Positions 1-9,203 of a DNA stretch of 64,000 nucleotides are shown here, piece by piece. Origin of the DNA: Qipengyuania gaetbuli (lineage in GTDB: Bacteria > Pseudomonadota > Alphaproteobacteria > Sphingomonadales > Sphingomonadaceae); contig NZ_JAIVLR010000002.1 in assembly GCF_020524765.1 (NCBI RefSeq), positions 584,501-648,500 of the forward strand, in the 5' to 3' direction. The notes under the pieces are model-generated. The model was not told the origin of the DNA. It ran no database searches and worked only from the letters and a program-made list of their open reading frames with translations. The translations under genes and the position numbers were made by a program. Position 1 is the stretch's first letter. The number at the start of each line of letters is the position of its first letter.

Positions 1-1491
1 ATCGCCAAGGCGATCAAGGAAAAGAACGAAACCGGCCAGCCGGTCCTCGTCGGCACTGTCTCGATCGAGAAGAGCGAGCTGCTCTCCAGCTTCCTCGACA
101 AGGAAGGCGTGACCCACGAGGTCCTCAACGCTCGCCAGCACGAGCGCGAGGCGCACATCGTGGCGCAGGCGGGCCGTATCGGCGCCGTTACCATCGCCAC
201 CAACATGGCCGGTCGCGGTACCGACATCCAGCTGGGCGGCAATGTCGAATTCCGCATCGAGGACGAATTGCGCGACATGCCCGACGGGCCGGAGCGCGAT
301 GCGGCCATCGCCAAGATCAAGGCCGAGGTGTCCGCGGAAAAGCAGCGCGTGCTCGACGCGGGCGGCCTGTTCGTGCTCGGCACGGAACGCCATGAAAGCC
401 GCCGCATCGACAACCAGCTGCGCGGGCGTTCGGGCCGCCAGGGCGACCCCGGCCTGTCGCGCTTCTACCTCTGCCTCGAGGACGATCTGCTGCGCATCTT
501 CGGTCCGGACACGCTGTTCGCCCGCATGATGAATTCGAACCTCGAAGATGGCGAGGCCATCGGTTCGAAGTGGCTGTCGAAGGCGATCGAGACGGCGCAG
601 AAGAAGGTCGAGGCGCGCAACTACGAAATCCGCAAGCAGGTCGTGCAGTACGACGACGTGATGAACGACCAGCGCAAGGTCATCTACGAACAGCGCGCGG
701 AAATCATGGACAGCGAAGCGGTGGACGATGTCGTCATCGACATGCGCCGCGATGCCGTGAACGCCATCGTGTCGGAAAACTGCCCGCCGGGTTCCTATCC
801 GGAACAGTGGAACATCGAAGGCCTGAAGGAACGCGTCGAGGAAGTCTTCGGCCTGACTTTCCCTTACGAGGAATGGCTGCAGGAAGACCAGATCGAGCCG
901 GAGCTGATCGAAGAACGGATCGCCGCCGAAGCCGATGCGCGCATGGAAGCCAAGATCGGCAAGGCCGATGCCGGCCTGTGGCGCCGGATCGAGAAGAGCC
1001 TGCTGCTGCAGGAACTCGATCACCAGTGGAAGGAACACCTCTCTACGCTCGACGCACTGCGCCAGGTGGTGTGGCTCCGCGCCCACGCGCAGAAGCAGCC
1101 GATCAACGAGTACAAGCAGGAAGCCTTCGCCCTGTTCGAACGCATGCTCGACAAGCTGCGCGAAGATGTGACGGCCAAGCTGCTGCGGATAGAACTGGCA
1201 GAGCCGGCGCCGCTGCCGCAGGTCGACCTGCCCGAACTGCCGGACTTCCTGACGGGCCATATCGACCCGCTGACCGGCGACGACAATTCGAACGACGGCG
1301 ACGGTTCGGCAGAACGCGAAGACCTGTTCGGCTCGCTCGCCGGAAGCCCGCGTGCTGCCGCCAGCCCTGGCGGGACGGCCCGTGCCGACAATCCCTTCGC
1401 CGGCATGGAAATCAGCCGCAATGCGCCGTGCCCTTGCGGTTCGGGCAGCAAGTACAAGCACTGCCACGGCTCGGTCGGAGCGCAGGCCTGA
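1..1491 (+). CDS. secA: Preprotein translocase ATPase SecA, C-terminal part
   Basis: This is the 3' part of secA; the window opens inside the gene in frame 1, so the start and the first nucleotide-binding domain are missing. SecA is the ATPase motor that pushes unfolded preproteins through SecYEG at the inner membrane. The visible part carries the second motor domain ([14 protein letters not shown], then [18 protein letters not shown] with its helicase motif VI arginines), the helical wing/scaffold region, a Pro/Asp-rich linker, and a C-terminal zinc-binding SEC-C motif ([17 protein letters not shown]) that binds SecB and phospholipid. The gene ends with TGA at 1489-1491. The next gene converges on it. 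Confidence 0.97.
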   Translation: MAKAIKEKNETGQPVLVGTVSIEKSELLSSFLDKEGVTHEVLNARQHEREAHIVAQAGRIGAVTIATNMAGRGTDIQLGGNVEFRIEDELRDMPDGPERDAAIAKIKAEVSAEKQRVLDAGGLFVLGTERHESRRIDNQLRGRSGRQGDPGLSRFYLCLEDDLLRIFGPDTLFARMMNSNLEDGEAIGSKWLSKAIETAQKKVEARNYEIRKQVVQYDDVMNDQRKVIYEQRAEIMDSEAVDDVVIDMRRDAVNAIVSENCPPGSYPEQWNIEGLKERVEEVFGLTFPYEEWLQEDQIEPELIEERIAAEADARMEAKIGKADAGLWRRIEKSLLLQELDHQWKEHLSTLDALRQVVWLRAHAQKQPINEYKQEAFALFERMLDKLREDVTAKLLRIELAEPAPLPQVDLPELPDFLTGHIDPLTGDDNSNDGDGSAEREDLFGSLAGSPRAAASPGGTARADNPFAGMEISRNAPCPCGSGSKYKHCHGSVGAQA

Positions 1492-1517
1492 TCGTCAGGT
1501 AATGGGCCGCGCGGCGT

Positions 1518-2132
1518 TCAGGCGCTGCGCGGCTCGCGCACCATCGGCACCAGCGGCGGGGCGTCGGGCGTCGGCCTGATTTCCCCGCACACCACGAAGC
1601 CGAGCGAGCCATAGAACCCCGCATTGGCCGGGTTCGAATTCTCAAGGTACGCCGGAACTCCCAAGCGGTCGCAGGCTGCGAGCACGGGCGCGATAAGCTT
1701 GCGTCCAAGCCCCTTACCCTGCGCGCCTGGACGCACGGCAATGCTGAACAAATAGGCATGCTCGAAATCGGGGTGGACCTTGTCCATCGCTTCGCCGGTC
1801 ATGATGCCGCGCCGCACCGCTCCCGGCCCGCATTTGAACAGCGTGGGCAGGGCAAAAGCTGCATAATCCGCCGTGCTGAAGCTCGCGTCGCCGCCCGGCA
1901 GCATCCACATGCAGGCGCCCTCATTGCCATGCGTGTAGCAATAGCCGCGGGGGGCGTAGATGCGCCGCGCTTGTAGGTGAAACAGGTGGCTGATGCCGGC
2001 GAAATTGCCGAACAGCCAGTGGTTGAAGGGATCGTTCCTGAACCCGTCCGCGGTAATATCGCCGAGCTTGCGTGCCTCTGCGGGGCCTGCGCGAACCAGC
2101 CCTTCGTGCAGTACGATATCGCTGCTTTGCAT
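1518..2132 (-). CDS. GNAT-family N-acetyltransferase
   Basis: A 204-residue GNAT-fold acyltransferase. The acetyl-CoA pyrophosphate loop is visible late in the protein as AVRPGAQGKGLGRKLI, followed by the usual last strand-helix region (ENSNPANAGFYGSLGF). Substrate unknown. A longer reading frame runs to 2195, but it would cross the start of the divergent gene at 2194. The ATG at 2130-2132 is preceded at good spacing by an AGGA-type ribosome site, so this start is preferred. It is transcribed convergently with secA and divergently from the TauE/SafE permease; the short gap of about 60 bp must hold both promoters. Confidence 0.85.
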   Translation of the reverse strand: MQSSDIVLHEGLVRAGPAEARKLGDITADGFRNDPFNHWLFGNFAGISHLFHLQARRIYAPRGYCYTHGNEGACMWMLPGGDASFSTADYAAFALPTLFKCGPGAVRRGIMTGEAMDKVHPDFEHAYLFSIAVRPGAQGKGLGRKLIAPVLAACDRLGVPAYLENSNPANAGFYGSLGFVVCGEIRPTPDAPPLVPMVREPRSA

Positions 2133-2193
2133 GTGATCCTGCCCCTCGAAGCGCGATGCTAGCCTGCACCGGCGAAGCGGTCTAGGCAGGGCC

Positions 2194-2931
2194 ATGGCCT
2201 CGCTCGCCCTTGCATTCCTGATCGTGGCCTTGCTTTACGCCAGCGTGGGGTTCGGTGGCGGCTCCACCTACAATGCCATGCTGGCCCTTTCCGGCGTAGA
2301 CTACCGCATCCTTCCGCTGATTGCGCTGGTCTGCAATATCGTGGTCGTGGCAGGCAGCACTGTTCGTTTCGCGCGGGCAGGCGTCACGCCCTGGCGCGGC
2401 GCGCTGCTGCTGACCGTCATCGCTGCGCCTGCTGCCTTTCTCGGCGGGCTTACCCCGATCGGCGAAAGCGCATTCCTGGCTCTGCTGGGCGCTGCCCTGC
2501 TGCTGACCGCGCTGACCATGCTATTGCCAGTGGTAGGTAACGAGGGGGAGCCGGCAGGCTGGTCGCGCTTCATGCCGTTCATGGCGGCACCGCTAGGTTA
2601 CCTTGCGGGCATCGTGGGTATCGGAGGCGGCATCTTCCTCGCCCCGCTCCTGCACCTTGCACGCTGGAATTCGGCGCGTGCCGTGGCCGCGACGGCAAGC
2701 CTGTTCATTCTCGTCAATTCGATGTTCGGGCTGGCGGGCCAGGTGCTCAAGGGCGGGGAGGGCCGCTTTGCCGCTGCTGTCGATATCGGCCTGCCGCTGC
2801 TGGTGGCGGTAGCGATCGGGGGGCAGATCGGCAGCCTGCTGGCGCTCAAATACCTGCCGCAACGCTGGATACGCTGGGGCACCGCCGCACTCACCGCATG
2901 GGTGGGGCTGCGCCTACTGACTGGAATGTAA
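2194..2931 (+). CDS. TauE/SafE-family sulfite/anion exporter-like permease
   Basis: A 245-residue very hydrophobic protein with about eight predicted membrane spans, in the two-repeat arrangement typical of the TauE/SafE (former DUF81) family. Glycine-rich pore segments occur in each half: ASVGFGGGSTYNAML near residue 16 and GIVGIGGGIFLAPLLHLARW near residue 136, each with the family's GxGGG signature. Members export sulfite, sulfoacetate or related organosulfur anions across the inner membrane, but the substrate cannot be read from sequence. It is monocistronic and ends just before the tRNA-Asn gene on the other strand. Confidence 0.88.
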   Translation: MASLALAFLIVALLYASVGFGGGSTYNAMLALSGVDYRILPLIALVCNIVVVAGSTVRFARAGVTPWRGALLLTVIAAPAAFLGGLTPIGESAFLALLGAALLLTALTMLLPVVGNEGEPAGWSRFMPFMAAPLGYLAGIVGIGGGIFLAPLLHLARWNSARAVAATASLFILVNSMFGLAGQVLKGGEGRFAAAVDIGLPLLVAVAIGGQIGSLLALKYLPQRWIRWGTAALTAWVGLRLLTGM

Positions 2932-2939
2932 GAGAATAG

Positions 2940-3014
2940 TGGCTCCCCGAGTTGGATTCGAACCAACGACCAAGTGATTAACAGTCACCTACTCTACCGC
3001 TGAGCTATCGGGGA
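2940..3014 (-). tRNA. tRNA-Asn (anticodon GTT)
   Basis: A complete cloverleaf reads on the minus strand. The acceptor stem TCCCCGA pairs with TCGGGGA, the D-arm contains AGCTCAGCGGTAGAG, the anticodon loop is CTGTTAA, and the T-arm is GGTTCGAATCC. The 3' CCA is encoded (TGG on the plus strand at 2940-2942). It is 75 nt including CCA. Confidence 0.97.
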
Positions 3015-3111
3015 GCAGCCCGAAGGCAGGGGTGCGCCTATATGGGCGAGGATTTGCTTTGGCAAGCCGGGTTTTTCAAAAAATCGGGGCGCTGTGGACC
3101 GCTGCCCACAC

Positions 3112-3894
3112 TCAGACCACGAATTGCTCTGCAACGATGCGTTCGTCGAGGGAGTGCCCCGGGTCGAACAGCAGGGTGAGCGCCTTGTCGCGCGCGATTT
3201 CCAGGCGCACTTCGGCCACGTCGCGCAGCTCGCGCTGGTCGGCCACGGCTGCCACCGGGCGCTTGTCCGCTTCGAGAACGCGGAAGGTCACGCAGCTGCG
3301 ATCAGGGATGATCGCGCCCTTCCATCGGCGCGGGCGGAAGGCTGAGATCGGCGTCAGTGCGAATAGCTGGGAATCGAGCGGCAGGATCGGCCCGTCGGCC
3401 GAGAGGTTGTAGGCGGTCGAGCCGGCAGGCGTCGATAGCAGCACACCGTCGCAGACCAGTTCCTTGATCCGCACCTTGTCGTCCACCGAGACCTCGATCT
3501 TGGCGGTCTGGCGGGTTTCGCGCAGCAGCGAGACTTCGTTGATGGCGCAGAAACGCTGGGTGCGCCCGTCCTGCGTCTTCGCCTCCATGGCGAGCGGGCT
3601 GATGCTCAGTTCCTTCGCCTTGGCGATGCGCGCCAGCAGCCGTTCGGGCTGGCGGTTGCGGTTCATCAGGAAGCCGACCGTGCCAAGGTTTACCCCGTAT
3701 GCCGGCACGATACGGTCCGCATCGAGCATGGCGTGGAGGCTTTGCAGCATGAAGCCGTCGCCGCCGAGCACGACGGCGGCATCCGCCTCTTCCAGCGGGA
3801 CCCAGTCGGCGAGCGGGCGGAAAACCTGCTCGGCGGCTTCCTGTGCCCGATCGGAATCGGAAACCAGCAGTGCCAGTCGGCTGTAATCGCCCAT
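3112..3894 (-). CDS. nadK: NAD kinase
   Basis: ATP-dependent NAD kinase, making NADP+ in the cytoplasm. The diagnostic VVLGGDGFML motif (GGDG, phosphate binding and catalysis) lies near residue 42, followed by the VNLGTVGFLMN segment and the glycine/threonine-rich STPAGSTAYNLSADGPI motif in the C-terminal domain. The frame opens to 3963, but the ATG at 3892-3894 (MGDYSRLALLVSD) begins at the first conserved strand and gives 260 residues, the usual length for alphaproteobacterial NadK. It is divergent from the EAL-domain gene. Confidence 0.93.
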   Translation of the reverse strand: MGDYSRLALLVSDSDRAQEAAEQVFRPLADWVPLEEADAAVVLGGDGFMLQSLHAMLDADRIVPAYGVNLGTVGFLMNRNRQPERLLARIAKAKELSISPLAMEAKTQDGRTQRFCAINEVSLLRETRQTAKIEVSVDDKVRIKELVCDGVLLSTPAGSTAYNLSADGPILPLDSQLFALTPISAFRPRRWKGAIIPDRSCVTFRVLEADKRPVAAVADQRELRDVAEVRLEIARDKALTLLFDPGHSLDERIVAEQFVV

Positions 3895-4023
3895 TGCCTG
3901 TCCCGTCTTCGCCCGCCGGTACGGCGCGGCAGTGGAGCGCATCCCTATGGAACGGCGTCCCATTTGGCAACAAAGCCGGAATTTGTGGCATAATTTTTAC
4001 GTTAGGGGGATAAGCGGTGTTGC

Positions 4024-5343
4024 ATGGGTCGTGCGATTGAGCCGGATATGGACGAAACGAGGGACATTCTGACGGGTCTCGCCGACCCGGCGCAAATGCG
4101 CCGGACGGTGTGGCGTTGGCAGTCGGAATGGCCGGGCTATGCCGGCAACTGTCCCATCCATGCGATGCTCATCACCATCGGCAGGATCGACACTGTGAAT
4201 GTCGCTTTCGGCGAAAGCACAGGCGACGTGGCGCTGGTCGAAGTGGCCCAGCGCATCCGGCATTTCGCAGCCGACGAACTTGAAAGCGGCGTCTGGCTGG
4301 CTGCACGGCTCAATGGCGGAAATTTCGTGCTGCTGGCGCGCGAAGAGTGCACGAGAGAGCGCTGGCAGTGGCTGGCAGAGGCACTGGCCGATGCGATTGC
4401 AGGGCCCATCGCCAATCCCGAAGGTGGCGCGAATTTGCGGCTCTGGCCGCGGCTCGCCCTGATGCGGGCCGGCGAAAACGACGATGCCGATTCCATCCTC
4501 GACCGCCTGTCCGAAGTTGCGGCACGCACCCGCCATTCCGCCGGTTCGCGTATCGCATGGTCGAGCGGGGCGGTCGCAGCGAGCAAGCGCTCGAGCCACG
4601 AACTGGAAGCCGACCTTCTCGCGGCCATCGACGGCGAGGAGATCGAGATCCTGTTCCAGCCGCAATATTCGCTCGACACCGACGAGATGATCGGGGCCGA
4701 GGCACTTGCCCGCTGGCACCACCCGCAGATCGGCCGCATGGGGGCAGCATCGCTGTTCCAGATCGCCGAGCGCGCCGACCATACGGCGCACCTTTCGCGC
4801 CATATCGCCCAGCGCGCGATGGAGCAGGCGCGCGACTGGCCCGCACACCTGCGCCTGTCGCTCAACATCACGCCGGCGGACCTCGGGGCCGACAATTTCG
4901 CGCTCGATTTCGCGCGCCTGTCTGAACGTGTCGGCTTTTCCCTCGAACGCGTGACGCTGGAGATCATCGAGCAGGTGCTGCTGGGCGATCTCGACCGCGT
5001 GGCGAGCGTGCTCGATCAGCTGAAGCTGCTCGACTGCCGCATCGCGCTCGACGATTTCGGCGCGGGCTTCTGCAATTTCCGCTACCTCAAGGTGCTGCCG
5101 CTCGACTGCATCAAGCTCGACCGGTCGATGGTCGACGGCGTGGCCGAGGACGAACGGGACCAAGCGGTGTTCCGCGCCATCATGGGCATGGCGCGAGCGC
5201 TTGAACTCAAGGTTCTGGTCGAAGGCGTGGAGACTGCCAAGCAGCGCGATTTCTGCGCTGCCGAGGGCTGCGAATATTATCAGGGCTTCCTGCGTGCAGA
5301 ACCCGTCGCGGTGACGGACTTCCTCGCGCTCGCTTCCGCCTAG
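4024..5343 (+). CDS. EAL-domain cyclic-di-GMP phosphodiesterase with degenerate GGDEF domain
   Basis: A 439-residue cytosolic protein with no signal peptide or membrane span. Residues about 40-150 form a GGDEF-like fold whose catalytic loop reads NGGNF instead of GGDEF, so it should not make c-di-GMP but may sense GTP or act as a regulatory domain. Residues about 200-435 are an EAL domain with its key residues in place: GAEALARW, the Asn in LSLNITPADL, the Glu in TLEIIEQ, DDFGAG, KLDRSMV and EGVET. This predicts an active phosphodiesterase cleaving c-di-GMP to pGpG. Its TAG stop overlaps the end of mfd tail to tail. Confidence 0.9.
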   Translation: MGRAIEPDMDETRDILTGLADPAQMRRTVWRWQSEWPGYAGNCPIHAMLITIGRIDTVNVAFGESTGDVALVEVAQRIRHFAADELESGVWLAARLNGGNFVLLAREECTRERWQWLAEALADAIAGPIANPEGGANLRLWPRLALMRAGENDDADSILDRLSEVAARTRHSAGSRIAWSSGAVAASKRSSHELEADLLAAIDGEEIEILFQPQYSLDTDEMIGAEALARWHHPQIGRMGAASLFQIAERADHTAHLSRHIAQRAMEQARDWPAHLRLSLNITPADLGADNFALDFARLSERVGFSLERVTLEIIEQVLLGDLDRVASVLDQLKLLDCRIALDDFGAGFCNFRYLKVLPLDCIKLDRSMVDGVAEDERDQAVFRAIMGMARALELKVLVEGVETAKQRDFCAAEGCEYYQGFLRAEPVAVTDFLALASA

Positions 5344-8300
5344 GCGGCCTGCTTTTCGCGCTTCTTCGACTTGCGGGCGATGCCCGACAGCCCCTTCGTC
5401 AGCTGGAACAGCCCGTTGAGGCGACTTTCCGGCGAATTCCATGCGCGGCTGATCACCAGCTTCATGTCGGGCCGCAATTTCGCCGTCCCCTGCAGCCGGT
5501 CGACATAGGCGATGAGACCCGGGCCGTCGGGGAAATCGTCCTGGTGGAAAGTGACCAGCGTGCCGGCCGCGCCGACATCGATCTTGGCGATATTGGCCTC
5601 GATCGCCTGCAGCTTGATCTGGATGAGGCGGACGAGGTTCTCGGTCGCGGAAGGCAGCGGACCGAAGCGGTCGATCATCTCGGCCGCCAGTGCCTCGACA
5701 TCGCCCTTGCTCTCCGCATCGTTGAGACGGCGGTAGAGCGCCATGCGCACGGCAAGATCGGGGACGTAATGTTCCGGGATCATGATGGGTGCATCGACCG
5801 TGATCTGCGGGCTGACCGTCTCGCGCTTGGGCTCGAGGCCCAGTTCGCCTGCCTTGGCGGCCAGGATCGCGTCTTCCAGCATCGACTGGTAAAGCTCGAA
5901 CCCGACCTCGCGGATATGGCCCGACTGCTCGTCGCCGAGCAGATTGCCCGCGCCGCGAATGTCGAGGTCGTGGCTGGCCAACTGGAAACCTGCGCCCAGG
6001 CTGTCGAGATCGCCCAGCACCTTGAGGCGCTTTTCCGCCACCTCCGACAGTTGGGTATCGGCGGCATACGTGAGGTAGGCGTAGGCGCGCAGTTTCGACC
6101 GTCCCACGCGCCCGCGTAGCTGGTAGAGCTGGGCAAGACCGAAGATGTCGGCGCGGTGGATGATGATCGTGTTCGCGCTCGGCAGGTCGAGGCCGCTTTC
6201 GACGATCGTGGTCGCCAGCAGCACGTCGTACTTGCCCTCGTAGAAGGCGCTCATGCGCTCTTCGATTTCGCCTGCACCCATCTGGCCGTGAGCGGCGACG
6301 AATTTCACTTCCGGTACGTGTTCGTGGAGCCAGTCTGACACCTGCTCCATGTCCGAAATGCGCGGCACGACGATGAAGCTCTGCCCGCCGCGATGGTGTT
6401 CGCGCAGCAGCGCCTCGCGCATCACCATGTCGTCCCATTCCATCACGTAGGTGCGCACCGCAAGGCGGTCGACCGGCGGCGTCTGGATGGTGGACAGCTC
6501 GCGCAGGCCCGTCATCGCCATTTGCAGCGTGCGCGGGATGGGCGTGGCGGTCAGCGTCAGCATATGCACGTCGGCGCGCAGCTGCTTGAGCTTTTCCTTG
6601 TGGTTCACCCCGAAGCGCTGCTCCTCGTCCACGATGACGAGGCCGAGGTTCTTGAACTTGGTCTGCTTCGACAGGATCGCGTGAGTGCCGACGACAATGT
6701 CGATATCGCCTTTCTCCAGCCCTTCGCGCGTGTCCTTCATCTCCTTGGCGGGGACGAGGCGCGACAGGCGGCGGACCTCCAGCGGGAAGCCGTTGAAGCG
6801 CTGGCTGAAGTTTTCGAAATGCTGGCGTGCAAGCAGGGTGGTCGGCGCAACAATCGCGACCTGCTGGCCATTCATCGCGGCGACGAAAGCGGCGCGAAGG
6901 GCAACCTCGGTCTTGCCGAAGCCGACGTCGCCGCACACCAGCCGGTCCATCGGCTTGCCGCTTTCGAGATCGGACAGGACGTCGGCGATGGCGCGGTCCT
7001 GGTCGTCGGTTTCCTCGTACTGGAAGCGGTCGAGGAACTGGTTGTACGGGCCTTCCTCGACCGCGAGCACGGGCGCCTTTCGCAGGGCGCGGGCTGCGGC
7101 AACCTTGAGCAATTCGCCCGCGATTTCACGGATGCGCTCCTTCAGGCGGGCGCGGCGCTTTTGCCAGGCCTCGCCGCCCAGCTTGTCGAGCATGACCGCT
7201 TCTTCGGAAGAGCCGTAGCGGCTGAGAACGTCGATGTTCTCCACCGGGATGAACAGCTTGTCGCCGCCCTTGTATTCCAGCTGCACGCAGTCGTGCTTCG
7301 ACTTGCCGACCTGGATGGGCGAGAGGCCGAGATACTTGCCGATCCCGTGCTCGGTATGGACGATGAGATCGCCCACAGCGAGCGCCTGCAGTTCGGCGAG
7401 GAAGGCGTCGGCGTCCTTGCGCTTCTTCTTGCGGCGCACGAGGCGGTCGCCGAGAATGTCCTGCTCGGTGAGCAGTTCCATCTCGTCATTCGCGAAGCTG
7501 GCCTCCAGCGGCAGAACCATGGCGGCGGGCTTGCCTTTGGCGCTGAGACCGAGCGCTTCCTGCCAGCTGTCCGCCAGCGCGACCGGCTGGCCCGCTTCTT
7601 CCAGGATCGAGGCGATGCGGGCGCGGCTGCCGGTCGAATAGGCGGCCAGCAGCGGGCGCTTGCCCGCCTTGCCGAGTGCTTTCAGATGGTCCGCCAGCAC
7701 CGGATAGACATTGTCGCCGCGTGCGCGCTCGGGCGTGAAATCGCGGCCCGAGCGGAAGCCGAAATCGACCACCGTGTCGCTCTCGGGCTCGTCGAAGGGC
7801 GTTGCGCGGTGCGCGGGCGCTGCGGCAAGCGCCTGCTTGAACTCGTCTTCCGTCAGGTAGAGCGCATCAGGTGCCAGCGGGCGGTAATTGCCCTTGGCCT
7901 GCCCGCTGATCGCCTTGCGCTGTTCGAAATAGTCGGAGACGTCCTTGATGCGCTCTTCCGCCGCAGCGAGCGAAGTTTGGTCGATGACGACGAGGTCATC
8001 CTCGCCGAGGTGGTCGAACAGCGTGACCAGCCGGTCTTCGAACAGCGGCAGCCAGTGTTCCATTCCGGCGAGCCTGCGCCCCTCGCTGACCGCTTCGTAG
8101 AGCGGGTCCTGCGTGGCATTGGCGCCGAACATCTCGCGATACCGGCTGCGGAAGCGCTTGATGCTGTCTTCGTCGAGCAGCGCCTCGCTGGCAGGCAGCA
8201 GCAAATGGCTGTCGAGCCTGCCGGTGGACATCTGCGTGTTCGGGTCGAAACTGCGCAGGGACTCCAGCTCGTCGCCGAAGAAGTCGAGCCGCAGGGCTTC

Positions 8301-8831
8301 GTCGAGGCCGCTCGGGAAGACGTCCACAATCGACCCGCGAATGGCGTATTCGCCCTTGTCGATGACCGTGTCGGTGCGGCTGTATCCCTGTTTCTGGAGC
8401 AGCAGCGACAGGCTTTCACGTCCGATTTCCGTGCCGGGTTTGAACTCGCGCACGCTCTCGCGAATGCGGAAGGGCGTGAGCACGCGCTGGAGCACGGCAT
8501 TGGCCGTGGTGACGACCAGCTGCGCCTTCGCCTTGCCGGTCTGCAGGCGGTGAAGCGCGGCAAGCCGCTTGGCGCTGACCGACAGGGCCGGGCTGGCACG
8601 GTCGTAGGGCAGCGAATCCCATGCGGGAAATTCGATGACGTCGAGCTCGGGCGCGAAGAAATGCGCCGCATCGGTGATGGCCCGCATCGCCGCATCGTCG
8701 GGCGCGATGAAGACGGCGCGTCCCGTGCTGGCGCGCGCAAGGTCGGCCATCACCAGCGGCTGCGCCCCGCGGGCGACCTGCGCCAGCGTCAGCGGCTGGC
8801 GGGCTTTGAGGATCCGGGAAAGGTCGGGCAT
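5340..8831 (-). CDS. mfd: Transcription-repair coupling factor Mfd
   Basis: A full-length 1163-residue Mfd. It removes RNA polymerase stalled at template-strand lesions and recruits UvrA. In order: a UvrB-like N-terminal module, a CarD-like RNA polymerase interaction domain around residues 480-550 ([16 protein letters not shown], then [16 protein letters not shown]), a RecG-like translocase with Walker [10 protein letters not shown] near residue 634 and Walker [12 protein letters not shown] near 735, helicase motif VI in QLRGRVGRS, and the C-terminal TRCF domain that masks UvrA binding. It is followed downstream on the same strand by the convergent EAL gene. Upstream lies sdhE on the same strand, 36 bp away, so the two may share a transcript. 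Confidence 0.97.
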   Translation of the reverse strand: MPDLSRILKARQPLTLAQVARGAQPLVMADLARASTGRAVFIAPDDAAMRAITDAAHFFAPELDVIEFPAWDSLPYDRASPALSVSAKRLAALHRLQTGKAKAQLVVTTANAVLQRVLTPFRIRESVREFKPGTEIGRESLSLLLQKQGYSRTDTVIDKGEYAIRGSIVDVFPSGLDEALRLDFFGDELESLRSFDPNTQMSTGRLDSHLLLPASEALLDEDSIKRFRSRYREMFGANATQDPLYEAVSEGRRLAGMEHWLPLFEDRLVTLFDHLGEDDLVVIDQTSLAAAEERIKDVSDYFEQRKAISGQAKGNYRPLAPDALYLTEDEFKQALAAAPAHRATPFDEPESDTVVDFGFRSGRDFTPERARGDNVYPVLADHLKALGKAGKRPLLAAYSTGSRARIASILEEAGQPVALADSWQEALGLSAKGKPAAMVLPLEASFANDEMELLTEQDILGDRLVRRKKKRKDADAFLAELQALAVGDLIVHTEHGIGKYLGLSPIQVGKSKHDCVQLEYKGGDKLFIPVENIDVLSRYGSSEEAVMLDKLGGEAWQKRRARLKERIREIAGELLKVAAARALRKAPVLAVEEGPYNQFLDRFQYEETDDQDRAIADVLSDLESGKPMDRLVCGDVGFGKTEVALRAAFVAAMNGQQVAIVAPTTLLARQHFENFSQRFNGFPLEVRRLSRLVPAKEMKDTREGLEKGDIDIVVGTHAILSKQTKFKNLGLVIVDEEQRFGVNHKEKLKQLRADVHMLTLTATPIPRTLQMAMTGLRELSTIQTPPVDRLAVRTYVMEWDDMVMREALLREHHRGGQSFIVVPRISDMEQVSDWLHEHVPEVKFVAAHGQMGAGEIEERMSAFYEGKYDVLLATTIVESGLDLPSANTIIIHRADIFGLAQLYQLRGRVGRSKLRAYAYLTYAADTQLSEVAEKRLKVLGDLDSLGAGFQLASHDLDIRGAGNLLGDEQSGHIREVGFELYQSMLEDAILAAKAGELGLEPKRETVSPQITVDAPIMIPEHYVPDLAVRMALYRRLNDAESKGDVEALAAEMIDRFGPLPSATENLVRLIQIKLQAIEANIAKIDVGAAGTLVTFHQDDFPDGPGLIAYVDRLQGTAKLRPDMKLVISRAWNSPESRLNGLFQLTKGLSGIARKSKKREKQAA

Positions 8832-8867
8832 CGAAGGGACAGCGCGATAGCGTCCCCCCTGTTCCCG

Positions 8868-9146
8868 TCAACGCGGAATGTCGACGTAATCGAGCAGCTG
8901 CATCTTCGCCATCAGCGCGCCCTGGAAGCGGACCGGCGTTTCCTGCGTCTTCAGCGCCCAGGCCATGACATCGACGTCGTCTTCCTCGAGCAGCGCCTCG
9001 AACCAGCCGAGTTCTTCTTCGCCCCAGCCTTCGTGATAGCGGTCGAAAAAGCCGCCGATCATGTAGTCGGCTTCGCGCGTGCCGCGGTGCCAGGCACGGA
9101 AACGGGCGCGCTGCTTGCGGCCTTCGAATGTCAGGGCTTGAACCAT
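8868..9146 (-). CDS. sdhE: Succinate dehydrogenase assembly factor SdhE (FAD assembly factor, CptB family)
   Basis: A 92-residue protein of the SdhE/SDH5 family. It promotes covalent flavinylation of the succinate dehydrogenase flavoprotein SdhA. The hallmark RGxxE motif is present as RGTRE (residues 21-25), with YMIGGF and the acidic helix GWFEALLEEDDVDVMAW following, as in the five-helix family fold. The ATG at 9144-9146 was chosen because homology starts immediately after it. The same frame stays open far upstream, but that extension lies antisense to recG and is not coding. It is divergent from recG. Confidence 0.92.
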   Translation of the reverse strand: MVQALTFEGRKQRARFRAWHRGTREADYMIGGFFDRYHEGWGEEELGWFEALLEEDDVDVMAWALKTQETPVRFQGALMAKMQLLDYVDIPR

Positions 9147-9203
9147 GGATGGGGCGGGTAGGGCACTCGCCAAACGCGTGCAAGCGGCTATAGCGTGTGG
9201 ACG

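Noticed and set aside
3997..9161. Long open frames antisense to the EAL gene and mfd (about 980 and 920 codons)
   Set aside because: Low-complexity Arg/His/Ala-rich translations typical of shadow frames; the true genes on the other strand have all their motifs.
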